Source: VRUE01 sp963774405
Lineage (GTDB): Bacteria; Actinomycetota; Thermoleophilia; Solirubrobacterales; 70-9
NCBI GenBank assembly: GCA_963774405.1
Contig: CAVZEV010000012.1
Coordinates: forward strand, 62,001 to 126,000
Length of the DNA: 64,000 nucleotides
Direction of reading: 5' to 3'
The translations under genes were made by a program, and so were the position numbers. The notes under the pieces are model-generated. The model had not been told where the DNA came from and did no database searches. It saw only the letters and a program-made list of their open reading frames with translations. Below are positions 33,445 through 42,360 of the stretch, in pieces. Each line of letters begins with the position of its first letter. Within the stretch, counting starts at the first letter, position 1.

Positions 33445-34958
33445 ATGAAGCTGCCGGGCGAGGGCGGCAACCGCAGGCGGCTGCTGATCGCGGTCGCGGC
33501 GCCGTCGTCGCCGGCGGCTATTACCTGCTCAGCCGGCAGCTCGGCCACCTCGACCTGCAGGGCCTGCTCGAAGACCTCTCCAACGCGCTCGGCGCCTGGA
33601 CCTACCTGCTCGTCGGCGTCTTCGCCTTCGCCGAGACCGGCGCCTTCGTCGGCCTCCTCGTCCCTGGCGAGACGGTGATGCTGCTCGGCGGCGCCGTCGC
33701 CGGGCAGGGCGCGATCGACATCTACCTGCTGATCGCGATCGCCTGGTTTGCGGCCTGGCTCGGCGACACGACCAGCTTCTTCATCGGCCGCCGGCTCGGG
33801 CGCGGCTTCGTGCTCGAGCACGGCCCGCGCTTCGGCATCGGCCACGAGCGCTTCGAAAAGGTCGAGGACTACTTCTCCCGCCACGGCGGCAAGACGATCT
33901 TCATCGGCCGCTTCATCAGCCTCGTCCGCGCCTTCGCCCCCTTCATCGCCGGCAGCTCGGGCATGCGCTACCGCGCCTTCGTCCCCTACAGCATCCTCGG
34001 CACCGGGCTCTGGGCCAGCGCCCACATCCTCGTCGGCTACTTCTTCTCGCGCAGCATCGAGAGCGCCGCCAAGTACGCCGGCCGCGGCGCCTTCGTGCTG
34101 GCGAGCACGATCGTCGTCATCGTCGCCGTGATCGCCGCGGTTCGCTTCCTGCGGGTCGAGGAGAACCGGCGCGGGATCGTGGCCTGGATGGAGCAGCATG
34201 CTGCGACCCGCTGGCTGGTCGCGCTCAGCCGCCGCTTCCGCCCGCAGCTGCGGTTCCTCTGGGAGCGGGTCACGCCCGGCGGCACCTTCGGGCTCGAGTT
34301 CACCTCGCTGATGGCGGTCTTCGCCGTCGCCGGCTTCGTCCTCGTCGCCTACACGGTGCTGGTCAACGGCGAACCGGGCCCGACGCCGGGCGACACGACG
34401 GCGATCGAAATCGCCGAAAGGCTGCGCGCCGGCTGGCTGACCGACTTCGCCAAGGTCTTCACCGACCTCGGTTCGGCCGGCGTCACCGGCCCACTCGCCT
34501 TCGTCGCCGCGGTGCTGTTGATCGCGCGCCGGCGCTGGGCCGAGTTCGGGGTGCTGCTCGGCGGCGTCGTGCTGATCTACCTCGGCGTGCACGAGATCAA
34601 GGCCGCGGTCGACCGGCCGCGCCCGGCCGGCTGGTTGATCGGCGTCTCGGGCTCCTCCTTCCCCAGCGCCCACGCCGCCTACTCGACCTTCTACGTCTGG
34701 CTGGCGGTGACGATCGTGATGCGGCTGCGGCCGGGGATGGCGCGCGGCGCCCTGGTCGTCGGGGCCGGCATCGCGCTGACCGCGCTGGTCGGCCTCTCGC
34801 GCGTCTACCTCAACGTTCACTACCTCAGCGACGTCAGCGCCGGCTGGGCGCTCGGCGCCGCCTCCTTCTCGCTTTGCGCGGCCGTGGCGCTGACCGTCAC
34901 GACGGTGCGGCAGAATGGGCGCGGTGTTGCCGCTGGCGCTGCAGAAGATCGAGAATGA
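33445..34958 (+). CDS. DedA (SNARE-associated) and PAP2 phosphatase fusion membrane protein
   Basis: The N-terminal half is a DedA-type flippase/transporter: FVGLLVPGETVMLLGGAVAGQG, FIGRFISLVRAFAPFIAGSS and GTGLWASAHILVGYFF. The C-terminal half is a PAP2 lipid phosphatase with the three motifs VDRPRPAGWL (KxxxxxxRP-like), SFPSAHAA (PSGH-like, Gly replaced by Ala) and SRVYLNVHYLSDV (SRxxxxxHxxxD). DedA proteins recycle undecaprenyl phosphate and PAP2 enzymes dephosphorylate its pyrophosphate, so the fusion may couple the two steps. Two extra bases lie near 33500; 1514 minus 2 gives 504 codons. Confidence 0.85.
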
Positions 34959-35178
34959 GTACCTGCTGTTCGGGGCCGCGGGGCTGGTCAGCCTGGTCGC
35001 CTTCGTCAGCCTGATCCTGGTGCCGGCGCTCAGCTCCTACGGCCGGATCTGGGAGAAGGCCGCCGCCGGCGTGCTCTCGCTCTTCGTCCTCGCCGCCCTC
35101 GTCGTGGTCGGCGTCGTGATCGGCCTGGCGATCGTCTACTACTACAACGACATCGTCAATCTGCTGCACGGCCACTAG
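34915..35178 (+). CDS. Small two-TM membrane protein
   Basis: The 87-residue protein has two TM helices (LLFGAAGLVSLVAFVSLILVPAL and AAAGVLSLFVLAALVVVGVVIGL) and a short C-terminal tail ending NLLHGH. ATG 34915 lies inside the end of the DedA-PAP2 gene, an overlap of 44 bases, suggesting translational coupling; GTG 34924 is an alternative. No family recognised. Confidence 0.6.
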   Translation: MGAVLPLALQKIENEYLLFGAAGLVSLVAFVSLILVPALSSYGRIWEKAAAGVLSLFVLAALVVVGVVIGLAIVYYYNDIVNLLHGH

Positions 35179-35181
35179 CCT

Positions 35182-36425
35182 GTGAGGCCAATGCCAGCGG
35201 CCTCCAAAGGGATAAAAACGCCTGCAAGAAGCGGGGAAGAAGGCACGCTCGACGCGCTCGCCGAGGCGGTCGAATCGGGCGCCGGCCTGCCCGCGGTGGC
35301 GCGGGCCGCGGCCAAGGTGCTCGAGGCCAGCGTCGCCCTGATCGACCGCTCCAGCGCCGTGCTGGCAGTGGCCGGCGCCTCGCCGGACCAGGAGAAGAAG
35401 CTGCTGGCCGGGGGGAGGGGGTGACCCGGGTCGAGCTGCGGGTTGCGGACTCCGCCGTCGGCGAGCTGCGCTACCGCGGCCCGGGCGCGCCGGAGCCGAT
35501 GATCGCGCGCATGGTGACGACGCTGCTGGCGCTGGAGCTGGAGCGCTCGCGCTCGCCGGAGTGGGAGAGCGAGGAGGTCGCGGGCGCCTTCGTCGCCGCC
35601 GTGCTGGCGCGCGAGGTGACCGACCGTGGCGACATCCTCGCCCGCGCCGCCGAGCTCGGCGCCGACCTCGAACCCGGCGCCGGGGTGCTGATCCTGCACG
35701 CCGCGCCGCGCGCCGCCCAGACCGGCGAGTGGCGGGCGCGGGTGCTGACCCTGGCCCAGCGGGCGCTGCGCTCGCTCGCCCCGGGCTCGCTCGCCAGCTC
35801 CGACGGCGAGGAGGCGGCCGAGATCGCCGTGATCGTCCCGGCCGAGGACGACAGCCGGATCGAGCGCGCCGCCGCCGGCCTGGCGCGGGAACTCGAAGAC
35901 AGCCTCTCCGGCTTCCACCTGACGATCGGCCGCAGTCGCCACGCCGCCGACCCGGTCGACCTCTACCGCGCCGGCAACGAGGCGCGGCTCGCGGTCAACG
36001 TCGGCGAGGCCGAAGGCCGCACCGTGCTCGCCTTCGAGGACACCGGCGCCTACCGCCTGCTGCTGCCGGCGATGAGCGAGGACCCGCGCGAGCTGGAGCG
36101 CTTCTACGCCGAGACGATCGCGCCGCTGGCCGCCTACGACGAGCAGTACGAGACCGAGCTGGTGACCACGGTCGAGGCCTACCTCGACAACGACGGCAAC
36201 GTCGCCGCCACCGCCAAACAGCTCTTCACCCACCGCCACACGATCCGCTACCGCCTCGAGCGCGTCAAAGAGCTCTGCGGCCACGACGTCTCCGCCACCG
36301 AGGGCCGCGAGAAGCTCGGCCTCGGGCTCAAAACGATGCGCGTCCTCGGCATCGCCTCACCCCGCGGCCCGGCGATGGAGCCCGGGTCCGAAGCCGGCAA
36401 GGTGCCGCGGTCGTCTGAGGAGTAG
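35182..36425 (+). CDS. PucR/CdaR-type transcriptional regulator (probable one-base loss near 35415)
   Basis: Two adjoining frames (35182-35424 and 35421-36425) make one regulator if a single G is added in the G-run at 35410-35421. The fusion reads KLLAGGRGVTRVELRVADSAVGELRY, a continuous GAF-like N-terminal domain. The C-terminus has the PucR HTH (HTH_30): VEAYLDNDGNVAATAKQLFTHRHTIRYRLERVKELCG. A real two-gene overlap (GTGA) cannot be excluded but would leave an 80-residue orphan. Regulators of this type sense purine breakdown products or sugar acids; the target is unknown. Confidence 0.75.
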
Positions 36426-36456
36426 GTGCCCCTGGTCGGGCTAAGCTTGGAGTTCC

Positions 36457-36528
36457 TGGGGAGTCGGCTAATTGGTAAGCCTCTGGCCTTTGGAGCCAGC
36501 TATCCCGGTCCGAGTCCGGGCTCCCCAG
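36457..36528 (+). tRNA. tRNA-Gln (anticodon TTG)
   Basis: Acceptor arms TGGGGAG (36457-36463) and CTCCCCA (36521-36527) pair over 7 bp, and the D-stem GGCT/AGCC is present. The anticodon stem CTGGC/GCCAG holds loop CTTTGGA with anticodon TTG. The T-arm is CCCGG-TCCGAGT-CCGGG. CCA is not encoded. It is followed at 62 bp by an HNH gene, a common integration context. Confidence 0.95.
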
Positions 36529-36589
36529 TCAAGGAGATGGAGCCGTGTCTCTGAATCTTTCTGTCTGAGGCGTTTGAGATGATGGCGCC

Positions 36590-37380
36590 ATGCCAGGGAG
36601 AAGGGTGGGATATACCGAGGAGCAGGCTCGTGCGGCTATCGCCGAATCGAACTCATGGACTGAAGCGTTGCGCCGCTTGGGCTATTGCCCTAGCGGCGGC
36701 AACCCCGCAACCCTGAAGAAGTACGCCGCGATTTGGAGGATCTCGACTGATCACTTCGACCCATATCGCGGTGTCATGGAGAGAATTCGAAAGCCTGGGC
36801 TTTCGCTCGAGGAGATCCTGGTCGAGAACTCGACGTACAGTCGTAGCAACCTAAAGCGGCGTCTGTACGAGGCGGGTTTGAAGCAGCCTCGCTGTGAGAT
36901 GTGCGGTCAGGGAGAGACGTGGCGCGGTCGTCACATGTCGATGGTTCTTGACCACATCAACGGAGTGAGAGATGACAATCGCCTCGAGAACTTGAGGATG
37001 GTTTGCCCGAACTGTGCGGCGACTCTTGACACCCACTGTGGCCGAGCCGCCGAAAGTCCACCGCCGCTCCGTAACTGCGGCCGCTGTGGGGAGATGTTTC
37101 GCGCCAAGCACCGCAAGCAGCGGTTTTGTTCTAGATACTGCGGAATGAGGCGGGAGCGGGGCCCACTCGCAACAACCGGGGTATTCCGTGTCCCGATTCG
37201 AGGAAGGTCGAGCGGCCGCCTTACGAGAAGCTGCGGGAAGAGATCGAGGCGACGAGCTACCTGGCGGTTGGGCGCAAGTACGGCGTCTCCGATAACGCGG
37301 TGCGCAAGTGGGTTCGCTGGTACGAACGGCAGATCGAGCGTGAAGAGGCAGAAGCTCAGTCCGTGCGAGACGCGGCTTGA
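36590..37380 (+). CDS. HNH endonuclease with N- and C-terminal HTH segments (one-base loss near 37158)
   Basis: The protein has an N-terminal HTH-like part (YTEEQARAAIAESNSWTEALRR), then CEMCGQGETW and LDHINGVRDDNRLENLRMVCPNC, the zinc-bound HNH nuclease motif, then a second zinc ribbon (NCGRCGEMFRAKHRKQRFCSRYC). A G-run near 37158 has lost a base. In the corrected frame it continues KVERPPYEKLREEIEATSY and a resolvase-like HTH (LAVGRKYGVSDNAVRKWVRWY), ending SVRDAA. The overall pattern is that of a homing or mobile HNH protein. It lies next to tRNA-Gln and has lower GC than its neighbours, suggesting acquisition. Confidence 0.75.
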
Positions 37381-37412
37381 TTGCGTCCGGATGACGGCTT
37401 AGGGTCCGCAAC

Positions 37413-37987
37413 ATGGAGATGGGGACTCCAACGATGGACCCGGAGATTCGCGAGGGGCTGAAGCGCAGCTGGAAGGCGCTGATGGCGGTCGGCGTGCTGG
37501 CGATCTTCATCGGCTGCGTGGCGATCCTCGTGCCGGCGGTCGCCTCGGTCGGCACGGCGATCTTCATCGGCTGGATCCTCGTCATCGCCGGAGCGTTCCT
37601 GGTCGCCGGCGGCCTTCATGGCGCACTCGATCGGCACGCGTCATCCTGCGCCTGATCTGGGCGCTGCTGACGGTGATCGTCGGGCTCTGGCTGATCGTGG
37701 AACCGCACAACGGCACGCTCACCCTGACCCTGGTGCTTGGCATCTACTTCCTCTTCATGGGCCTGACCCGGATCGCCGTCGCATTCGCGGGGCGCGGTCA
37801 GGAAGGGGCCGGGCTGGTCGGCCTCAGCGGCGTCGCCGGACTGCTGATCGGGATCCTCGTGCTGGCGAAGTTCCCTAGCTCCGCCGACTGGGCGATCGGG
37901 CTCTTGGTCGGGATCGACCTGATCTTTGCCGGGTGGACGCTCACATCTGTTGCCCTGGTCGGTAGGGATCTCGCCCGAGGGACGTGA
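37413..37987 (+). CDS. HdeD-type membrane protein (two one-base insertions)
   Basis: This DUF308/HdeD-like protein has six short TM helices, including LMAVGVLAIFIGCVAILVP, FIGWILVIAGAFLVAG, LTVIVGLWLIVEPHNGTLTL, GIYFLFMGLTRIAVAF and GLLVGIDLIFAGWTLTS. Extra bases near 37612 and 37641 break it; 575 minus 2 gives 191 codons. HdeD proteins are linked to acid or envelope stress in enterobacteria, but the family is broad and no role is assigned here. -10 TAGGGT (37400-37405) is 7 bp before the ATG. Confidence 0.8.
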
Positions 37988-37992
37988 CGTGG

Positions 37993-38102
37993 GGAGGGGT
38001 CATGTGCCCCTCCATCAGAGACCGTTGCCGTTGCGCAGCAGGTCGTTGTAGGCGATTTGGGATGTGGTCGCCAAGCCTCTGCTGGAGGGGCACATGACCC
38101 CT
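37993..38102 (-). mobile_element. Miniature palindrome-bounded cassette with a 26-codon ORF
   Basis: Positions 37995-38020 and 38077-38102 are reverse complements over 26 bp with one mismatch. Each end is itself a small palindrome, GGAGGGG/CCCCTCC around TCATGTG on the left and its equivalent on the right. On the minus strand the ATG in the right-hand palindrome (38095-38093) opens a 26-residue frame, MCPSSRGLATTSQIAYNDLL..., and the stop (38017-38015) is next to the left palindrome. This repeats the plan of the DUF559 cassettes in miniature. It lies between the HdeD-like gene and glmU. Confidence 0.6.
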
Positions 38103-38122
38103 TTCACGACTACGATCCCCGG

Positions 38123-39529
38123 GTGAGCTCGCCTCTGGTCCTGGTCATGGCGGCGGGCAAGGGCACGCGTATGCGTTCCCGACTGCCGAAGATGCTGCAT
38201 CCCGTCTGCGGTCGGCCGATGGTCGCCTGGCCGATCGCTGGCCGCGCGCGAAGCCGGCGCCGGACGGGTGGCTGCGATCGTCTCGCCCGGGCAGCGACAT
38301 CTGCCGCCGGGCTGCCCGAGGGAGTCGAGACCGTCGTCCAGCCCGAGCCCGACGGCACCGGCGGCGCGATCCGCGCGGCGCTGCCGCTGATCGAGGAGGC
38401 CGAGACGGTGCTCGTGCTCTCGGGCGACGTGCCGCTGATCTCGGCGGAGACGATCGCCGGCGCTGCTCGACGGCCCACGCCGCTTCGCGGGCGGCGGCGA
38501 CGATGCTGACGATCGAGCTCGACGATCCGGGCTCCTACGGCCGCGTCGTGCGCGACGCGCGACGGCGGGGTCGAGCGGGTGGTCGAGGCCAAAGCTGCCG
38601 GCGACGCCGACCGCCGAGCAGCTGGCGATCCGCGAGATCAACGCCGGCACCTACGTCTTCGACGCGGCGCCGCTGGCCGCGGCGCTCGCCGGGCTCTCCA
38701 ACGACAACGCCCAGGGCGAGTACTACCTGCCCGACGTCCTCCCGGCGCTGCGCGAGGCCGGCCACACGGTCGCCGCGCACCTCGCCGACGACCTCGCGGT
38801 GACGATGGGCATCAACAACCGCGCCGACCTGGCCGCGGTCGAGGCCGAGGCGCGGCGCCGCATCCTCGACGCGCCACATGCTCGCCGGCGTCACCGTCGT
38901 CGATCCCGGCTCGACCTGGGTCGACGCCGGGGTCGAGATCGCCGCCGACGCCCGGATCGAGCCCGGCAGCAGCCTGCGCGGCGCGACCACGATCGGCGGC
39001 GGCACCACGGTCGGGCCGCTGACGCACGCTGATCGACTCCGAGCTCGGCGCCGACGTCGCGGTGCCGCACTCCTACCTGGTCGAGTGCGACGGTCGCCGA
39101 CGGCGCCAGCGTCGGCCCGTTCGCCTACCTGCGCCCCGGCGCCGAGCTCGACGCGGGCGCCAAGGCGGGCACCTTCGTCGAGATCAAGAACTCACGCATC
39201 GGCGCGGGCGCCAAGGTGCCGCACCTGGCCTACGTCGGCGACGCCGAGGTCGGCGCCGGCAGCAATCTCGGCGCCGGCACGATCACCGCCAACTACGACG
39301 GTTTCCGCAAGCACCGGACTGTGATCGGGGAGGATGCGCGCATCGGCGTTGACACGATGCTGATCGCGCCGGTAGAAGTCGGCGACGCCGCTTACACTGG
39401 CGCCGGGGCGGTGATCAAGAGCGACGTGCCCGAGGGCGCGCTCGGCCGTCAGCGAGAACGACGCAACGCAACATCGAGGGCTACGCCGACCGCAAGGCCG
39501 CCGAGATGCAGAGAGGAGAGACCCCGTGA
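38123..39529 (+). CDS. glmU: Bifunctional GlmU (about twelve one-base insertions)
   Basis: From GTG 38123: SSPLVLVMAAGKGTRMRSRLPKML, the nucleotidyltransferase P-loop, then VQPEPDGTGGAIRAALPLI and VLVLSGDVPLIS. The C-terminal left-handed beta-helix is clear in GATTIGGGTTVGPL, GPFAYLRPGAELDAGAKAG and NLGAGTITANYDG. Single G/C insertions occur throughout, from ~38236 (ATC-G-CTG) to ~39467. The total length, 1407, is already a multiple of three, consistent with twelve insertions. It makes UDP-GlcNAc and is essential, so sequence error is likelier than decay. prs follows with overlap. Confidence 0.85.
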
Positions 39530-40562
39530 GCACGATCGAGGAGCGACCCGAGGCGGTGCCTGACGCGCCATCACCCATGACTACTCGAAGCGGATGATGG
39601 TCTTCGGCGGCCGCAGCTCGATGGAGCTCGCCGCCAAGGTCGCCGGCAAGCTCGACGTCGACCTCGGCCAGGTGACGCTGAAGACCTTCGCCAACGGCGA
39701 GGTCTACTGCCGCTACGAGGAGTCGATCCGCGGCGCCGACGTCTTCATCGTCCAGTCGACCAGCGCCAACGAGCAGTCCGAGATGACCCCGAACGACTCG
39801 CTGATCGAGCTGCTGACGATGATCGACGCGGCCCAGGGCGCCTCCGCCCACCGCATCATCGCCGTGATGCCCTGGTACGGCTACGCTCGCCAGGACAAGA
39901 AGTCGGCCCCGCGCGAGCCGATCTCGGCCCGCATCGTCGCCAAGTGCCTCGAGGGCGTCGGCGTCGACCGGGTGCTGACGATGGACCTCCACGCCGGCCA
40001 GGTGCAGGGCTTCTTCCACGTCCCGGTCGACCACATGACGGCGATGCCGATGCTGACCCAGTGGTTCGCCGACCAGCACCCGGCCGAGGAGCTGGTGATC
40101 GTCTCCCCCGACGCCGGCCGGGTGAAGACGGCGCGCAACTTCGCCCGCCGCATCGGCACCCACTGGGCGGTGATGGAGAAGGAGCGCCCGGCCCAGCAGG
40201 TGGCCGAGATCGGCTACGTCGTCGGCGACGTCAAAGGCAAGACCGCGGTCCTGGTCGACGACATGATCGACACCGCCGGCACGCTCTGCGCCGCCGCCCA
40301 GACCGTGCTCGACGAGGGCGCGGCGCGGGTGATCGCCTGCGCCACCCACGGCGTCTTCTCCGGCCCCGCCTACGAGCGGCTCGCCTACGAGAACTCCAAC
40401 ATCGAGCAGATCGTCGTCAGCGACACGATCCCACTGCGCCCGGGGGCGCCGGACAACATCAAGGTGCTCTCCACGGCCGGCACCTTCGCCGACTCGATCC
40501 GCCGCATCTTCACCGACGACTCGGTCTCCGAGATCTTCGCCGGTGAGAACCAGCTCTTCTAG
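39526..40562 (+). CDS. prs: Ribose-phosphate pyrophosphokinase (two extra bases near the start)
   Basis: The enzyme makes PRPP from ribose-5-phosphate and ATP. It contains KRMMVFGGRSSMELAAKVA, GEVYCRYEESIRGADVFIVQS, ARQDKKSAPREPISARIVA, the metal/flexible loop region VLTMDLHAGQVQGFF, and the PRPP-binding VLVDDMIDTAGTLCAAA. The first ~20 codons from GTG 39526 (VSTIEERPEAVP) join the body if two extra bases near 39560-39572 are removed; 1037 minus 2 gives 345 codons. GTG overlaps the glmU stop. The glmU-prs pair is conserved in Gram-positives. Confidence 0.93.
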
Positions 40563-41305
40563 TGCCGCGGCCTGAGGGCCTGCGCCTGGTCGGCCACAAG
40601 GGCGCCGACCTGATCGCGCCCGGCAACACGATCGAGAGCTTCCATGCGGCGGTCGAGCACGGGGTCGACACGATCGAGCTCGACGTGCTCTGGCTGCGCG
40701 ACTCGCACCTACCGCTCGAGCAGCGGGCGCCGCTGGTAGTCGCCCACGATTGGCACGACGCCGAGAGCCGCACGCCGCTGAGGCTGACCGAGGCGCTCGA
40801 CGCCTTCCTCGAGCCGCCGCTGGCCGAGGTCGAGATCGACATCGACATCAAGCTGCCGGGCCGCGAGGAGGAGATCGTCGCGGCGCTGCGCGAGCGCGAC
40901 CTGGTCGGCCGGGCGATGGTCTCGACGATGGAGCTCTACTCGCTGGGCCGCATCCTCGCGCTCGAACCGAAGCTGCGCCGCGGCTGGACGTACCCCAAGG
41001 TGACCAAGGACTGGGCCTCGAAGCGCTGGGCCAAGGCCCCGATGCTGGCGGCCCTGGTCGCGATGCGCCGGCGCCTGCCCGGCCTCGCCGCCGAGAAGCT
41101 GCCCAAGTTCGGGGTCGAGTCGATGTGGGTCTACCACCCGCTCGTCAGCGCCCGCCTCGCCCGCATCGCCGAGCTCGCCGGAGTCGAGCTGATCGCCTGG
41201 ACCGTCGACGACCTCTCCCGCATGCAGCGCCTCGTCGACGCCGGCGTCCACGGCCTGGTCAGCAACGACCCCCGCCTCTTCAGCCGGCTCGACAGTCCCG
41301 CCTAG
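40562..41305 (+). CDS. Glycerophosphodiester phosphodiesterase family protein
   Basis: The 247-residue TIM-barrel protein has GHKGADLIAPGNTIESFHAAVEHGVDTIELDVLWLRD, with the His and the E-x-D metal site, then VVAHDWHDAESR with the second His and VEIDIDIKLPG with the metal Asp/Lys. It should hydrolyse glycerophosphodiesters to glycerol-3-phosphate. GTG 40562 overlaps the prs stop by one base, so they may be co-transcribed. A family-1 palindrome starts 8 bp after its stop. Confidence 0.9.
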   Translation: MPRPEGLRLVGHKGADLIAPGNTIESFHAAVEHGVDTIELDVLWLRDSHLPLEQRAPLVVAHDWHDAESRTPLRLTEALDAFLEPPLAEVEIDIDIKLPGREEEIVAALRERDLVGRAMVSTMELYSLGRILALEPKLRRGWTYPKVTKDWASKRWAKAPMLAALVAMRRRLPGLAAEKLPKFGVESMWVYHPLVSARLARIAELAGVELIAWTVDDLSRMQRLVDAGVHGLVSNDPRLFSRLDSPA

Positions 41306-41313
41306 CCCCTCCG

Positions 41314-41360
41314 TTCCGGTGCGCCTTTTCCCCGATATAGAGGGATAAAGCGCACCGGAA
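41314..41360. repeat. Palindromic repeat, family 1, copy 4 (3' boundary of DUF559 gene)
   Basis: TTCCGGTGCGC and GCGCACCGGAA arms around CCCCGATATAGAGGG. It begins 4 bp past the stop of the minus-strand DUF559 gene (41365) and 8 bp past the plus-strand phosphodiesterase stop (41305). Confidence 0.92.
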
Positions 41361-41364
41361 GACG

Positions 41365-42294
41365 TCAGTTGGATTGGAGCATGCGGGCGATGCGTCTTAC
41401 CACTGCGGTGGGTTCGTCTTTGACCTGTAGCCAGGTGATGCGAGCTGTGCGATAGCCGGCCGCGAGCAGGACTTGATCGCGCAGCCGGTCACGCTGGAAG
41501 GCGACGGGCGTGCCGTGGGTTTCTTCGCCGTCCGTCTCGATGGCCAGCTTCTGCTTCTCCCAGAGCATGTCGATCTCCAGGCGATGACCATCAATCTGGA
41601 GCCTTGCATTGCAGCGGGGCGAGGGGAGACCTTCTTCAACGAGAATGGGGAGTAGACGAGCCTCTAGGCGACTTCGTATTCGAAGATCTCTTGGGAGGCG
41701 GCGCCAGGGACTCAAGACCACCCGCAGCCGAGGGGCTCCCCGCCTGCGGCTACGGGACAGAACGAGATCGATCTCATCAGGGTCGAGCAACCGCAGGATC
41801 GCCGCCTGCTCGACCAAACGGCGCAGCTGTCCCCAGCCAGACTGACCGGCCATGTCCACGATGGTGCGGGAGATCGTGGTGCATCGGATTCCGTCGCGGA
41901 CCGTGATCTCGTCCGAGGCGGGCAGTCGCACGCGGTGCCAGCGAATGTCCGGGATCTTGCGCCCGGACCAGTCCGGCGGAATCACGTGGAAGACAGGAAG
42001 CCGCTTGTCCCACAGGCCGAGCAACTCCGCAGCGCTCCCGTGCGAGAGAACCGTTCCGCTCTCGCACGCCAGCGTGGCGGCAAGCATCCAGCCCCTACGG
42101 CTGACGGCACGGTGGCCAACCGCAAATGCCCCGCGGAAAAGGGGCTGCAGATAGCCGGACGCAATCCGGTCGTCAATTGCGCCGTCAAGAAGCCCCAATT
42201 CCCTCAACTGGCCCCGCGCCACGACTCCATGCTGCTCTCCGGCCAGCCTGGCGATCGCCTGCTCCGCACTTCCGGTGCGCTTTTTCCCCGCCAT
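41365..42294 (-). CDS. AbiEi-like N-terminus plus DUF559 endonuclease-like domain
   Basis: The 309-residue protein starts MAGKKRTG within the flanking palindrome, then AIARLAGEQHGVVARGQLRELGLLDGAIDDRIASG, the winged-helix region resembling AbiEi antitoxins and related proteins, and HRAVSRRGWMLAATLACESG. The C-terminus is DUF559 (Vsr/PD-(D/E)XK-like): LQIDGHRLEIDMLWEKQKLAIETDGEETHG carries the Asp, Glu and Asp residues, and LLAAGYRTARITWLQV closes the fold. No partner toxin is adjacent. Its first eight codons and start are supplied by palindrome copy 5. A DNA-cleaving role acting on the palindrome is an attractive inference. Confidence 0.8.
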   Translation of the reverse strand: MAGKKRTGSAEQAIARLAGEQHGVVARGQLRELGLLDGAIDDRIASGYLQPLFRGAFAVGHRAVSRRGWMLAATLACESGTVLSHGSAAELLGLWDKRLPVFHVIPPDWSGRKIPDIRWHRVRLPASDEITVRDGIRCTTISRTIVDMAGQSGWGQLRRLVEQAAILRLLDPDEIDLVLSRSRRRGAPRLRVVLSPWRRLPRDLRIRSRLEARLLPILVEEGLPSPRCNARLQIDGHRLEIDMLWEKQKLAIETDGEETHGTPVAFQRDRLRDQVLLAAGYRTARITWLQVKDEPTAVVRRIARMLQSN

Positions 42295-42316
42295 AGGGGG
42301 ATAAGGCGCACCGGAA
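42270..42316. repeat. Palindromic repeat, family 1, copy 5 (contains DUF559 start codon)
   Basis: Arms TTCCGGTGCGC (42270-42280) and GCGCACCGGAA (42306-42316). On the minus strand the centre CCCCCTATGGCGGGG contains the ATG (42294-42292) and the following arm encodes KKRTG. Confidence 0.92.
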
Positions 42317-42360
42317 CCAGATTCGCCCCCCGGAGCGCCCGGGGCGGCCGAAGGTGGCGG

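Larger units (their letters stand above)
41314..42316 (-). mobile_element. Palindrome-bounded DUF559 cassette (putative mobile unit)
   Basis: Two 47-bp family-1 palindromes (41314-41360 and 42270-42316) enclose exactly one gene, a complete DUF559 protein, with 4 bp between its stop and one palindrome and its ATG inside the other. Single palindromes of the same family occur alone at four other sites. The family-2 copies bracket a second DUF559 gene the same way. Mobility is inferred from this repeated layout; no target duplication is visible. Confidence 0.6.

Noticed and set aside
31518..34820. 1100-codon minus-strand open frame
   Set aside because: Shadow of tatD-rsmA-ispE-DedA; composition is low-complexity Arg/Asp/Glu and no domain is recognisable.
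35182..36425. Two separate genes with a GTGA overlap
   Set aside because: The upstream 80 codons alone have no domain and one base in a G-run joins them into a standard PucR-type regulator; kept as one gene with stated doubt.
38015..38650. 211-codon minus-strand open frame ending in the miniature cassette
   Set aside because: Its body is antisense to glmU; only the last 26 codons belong to the cassette.
30979..39529. Programmed frameshifting as an explanation for the many broken genes
   Set aside because: Up to twelve shifts per essential gene with no slippery motif or stimulator is not credible; sequence error is simpler, though the codon-phase pattern is recorded as a finding.
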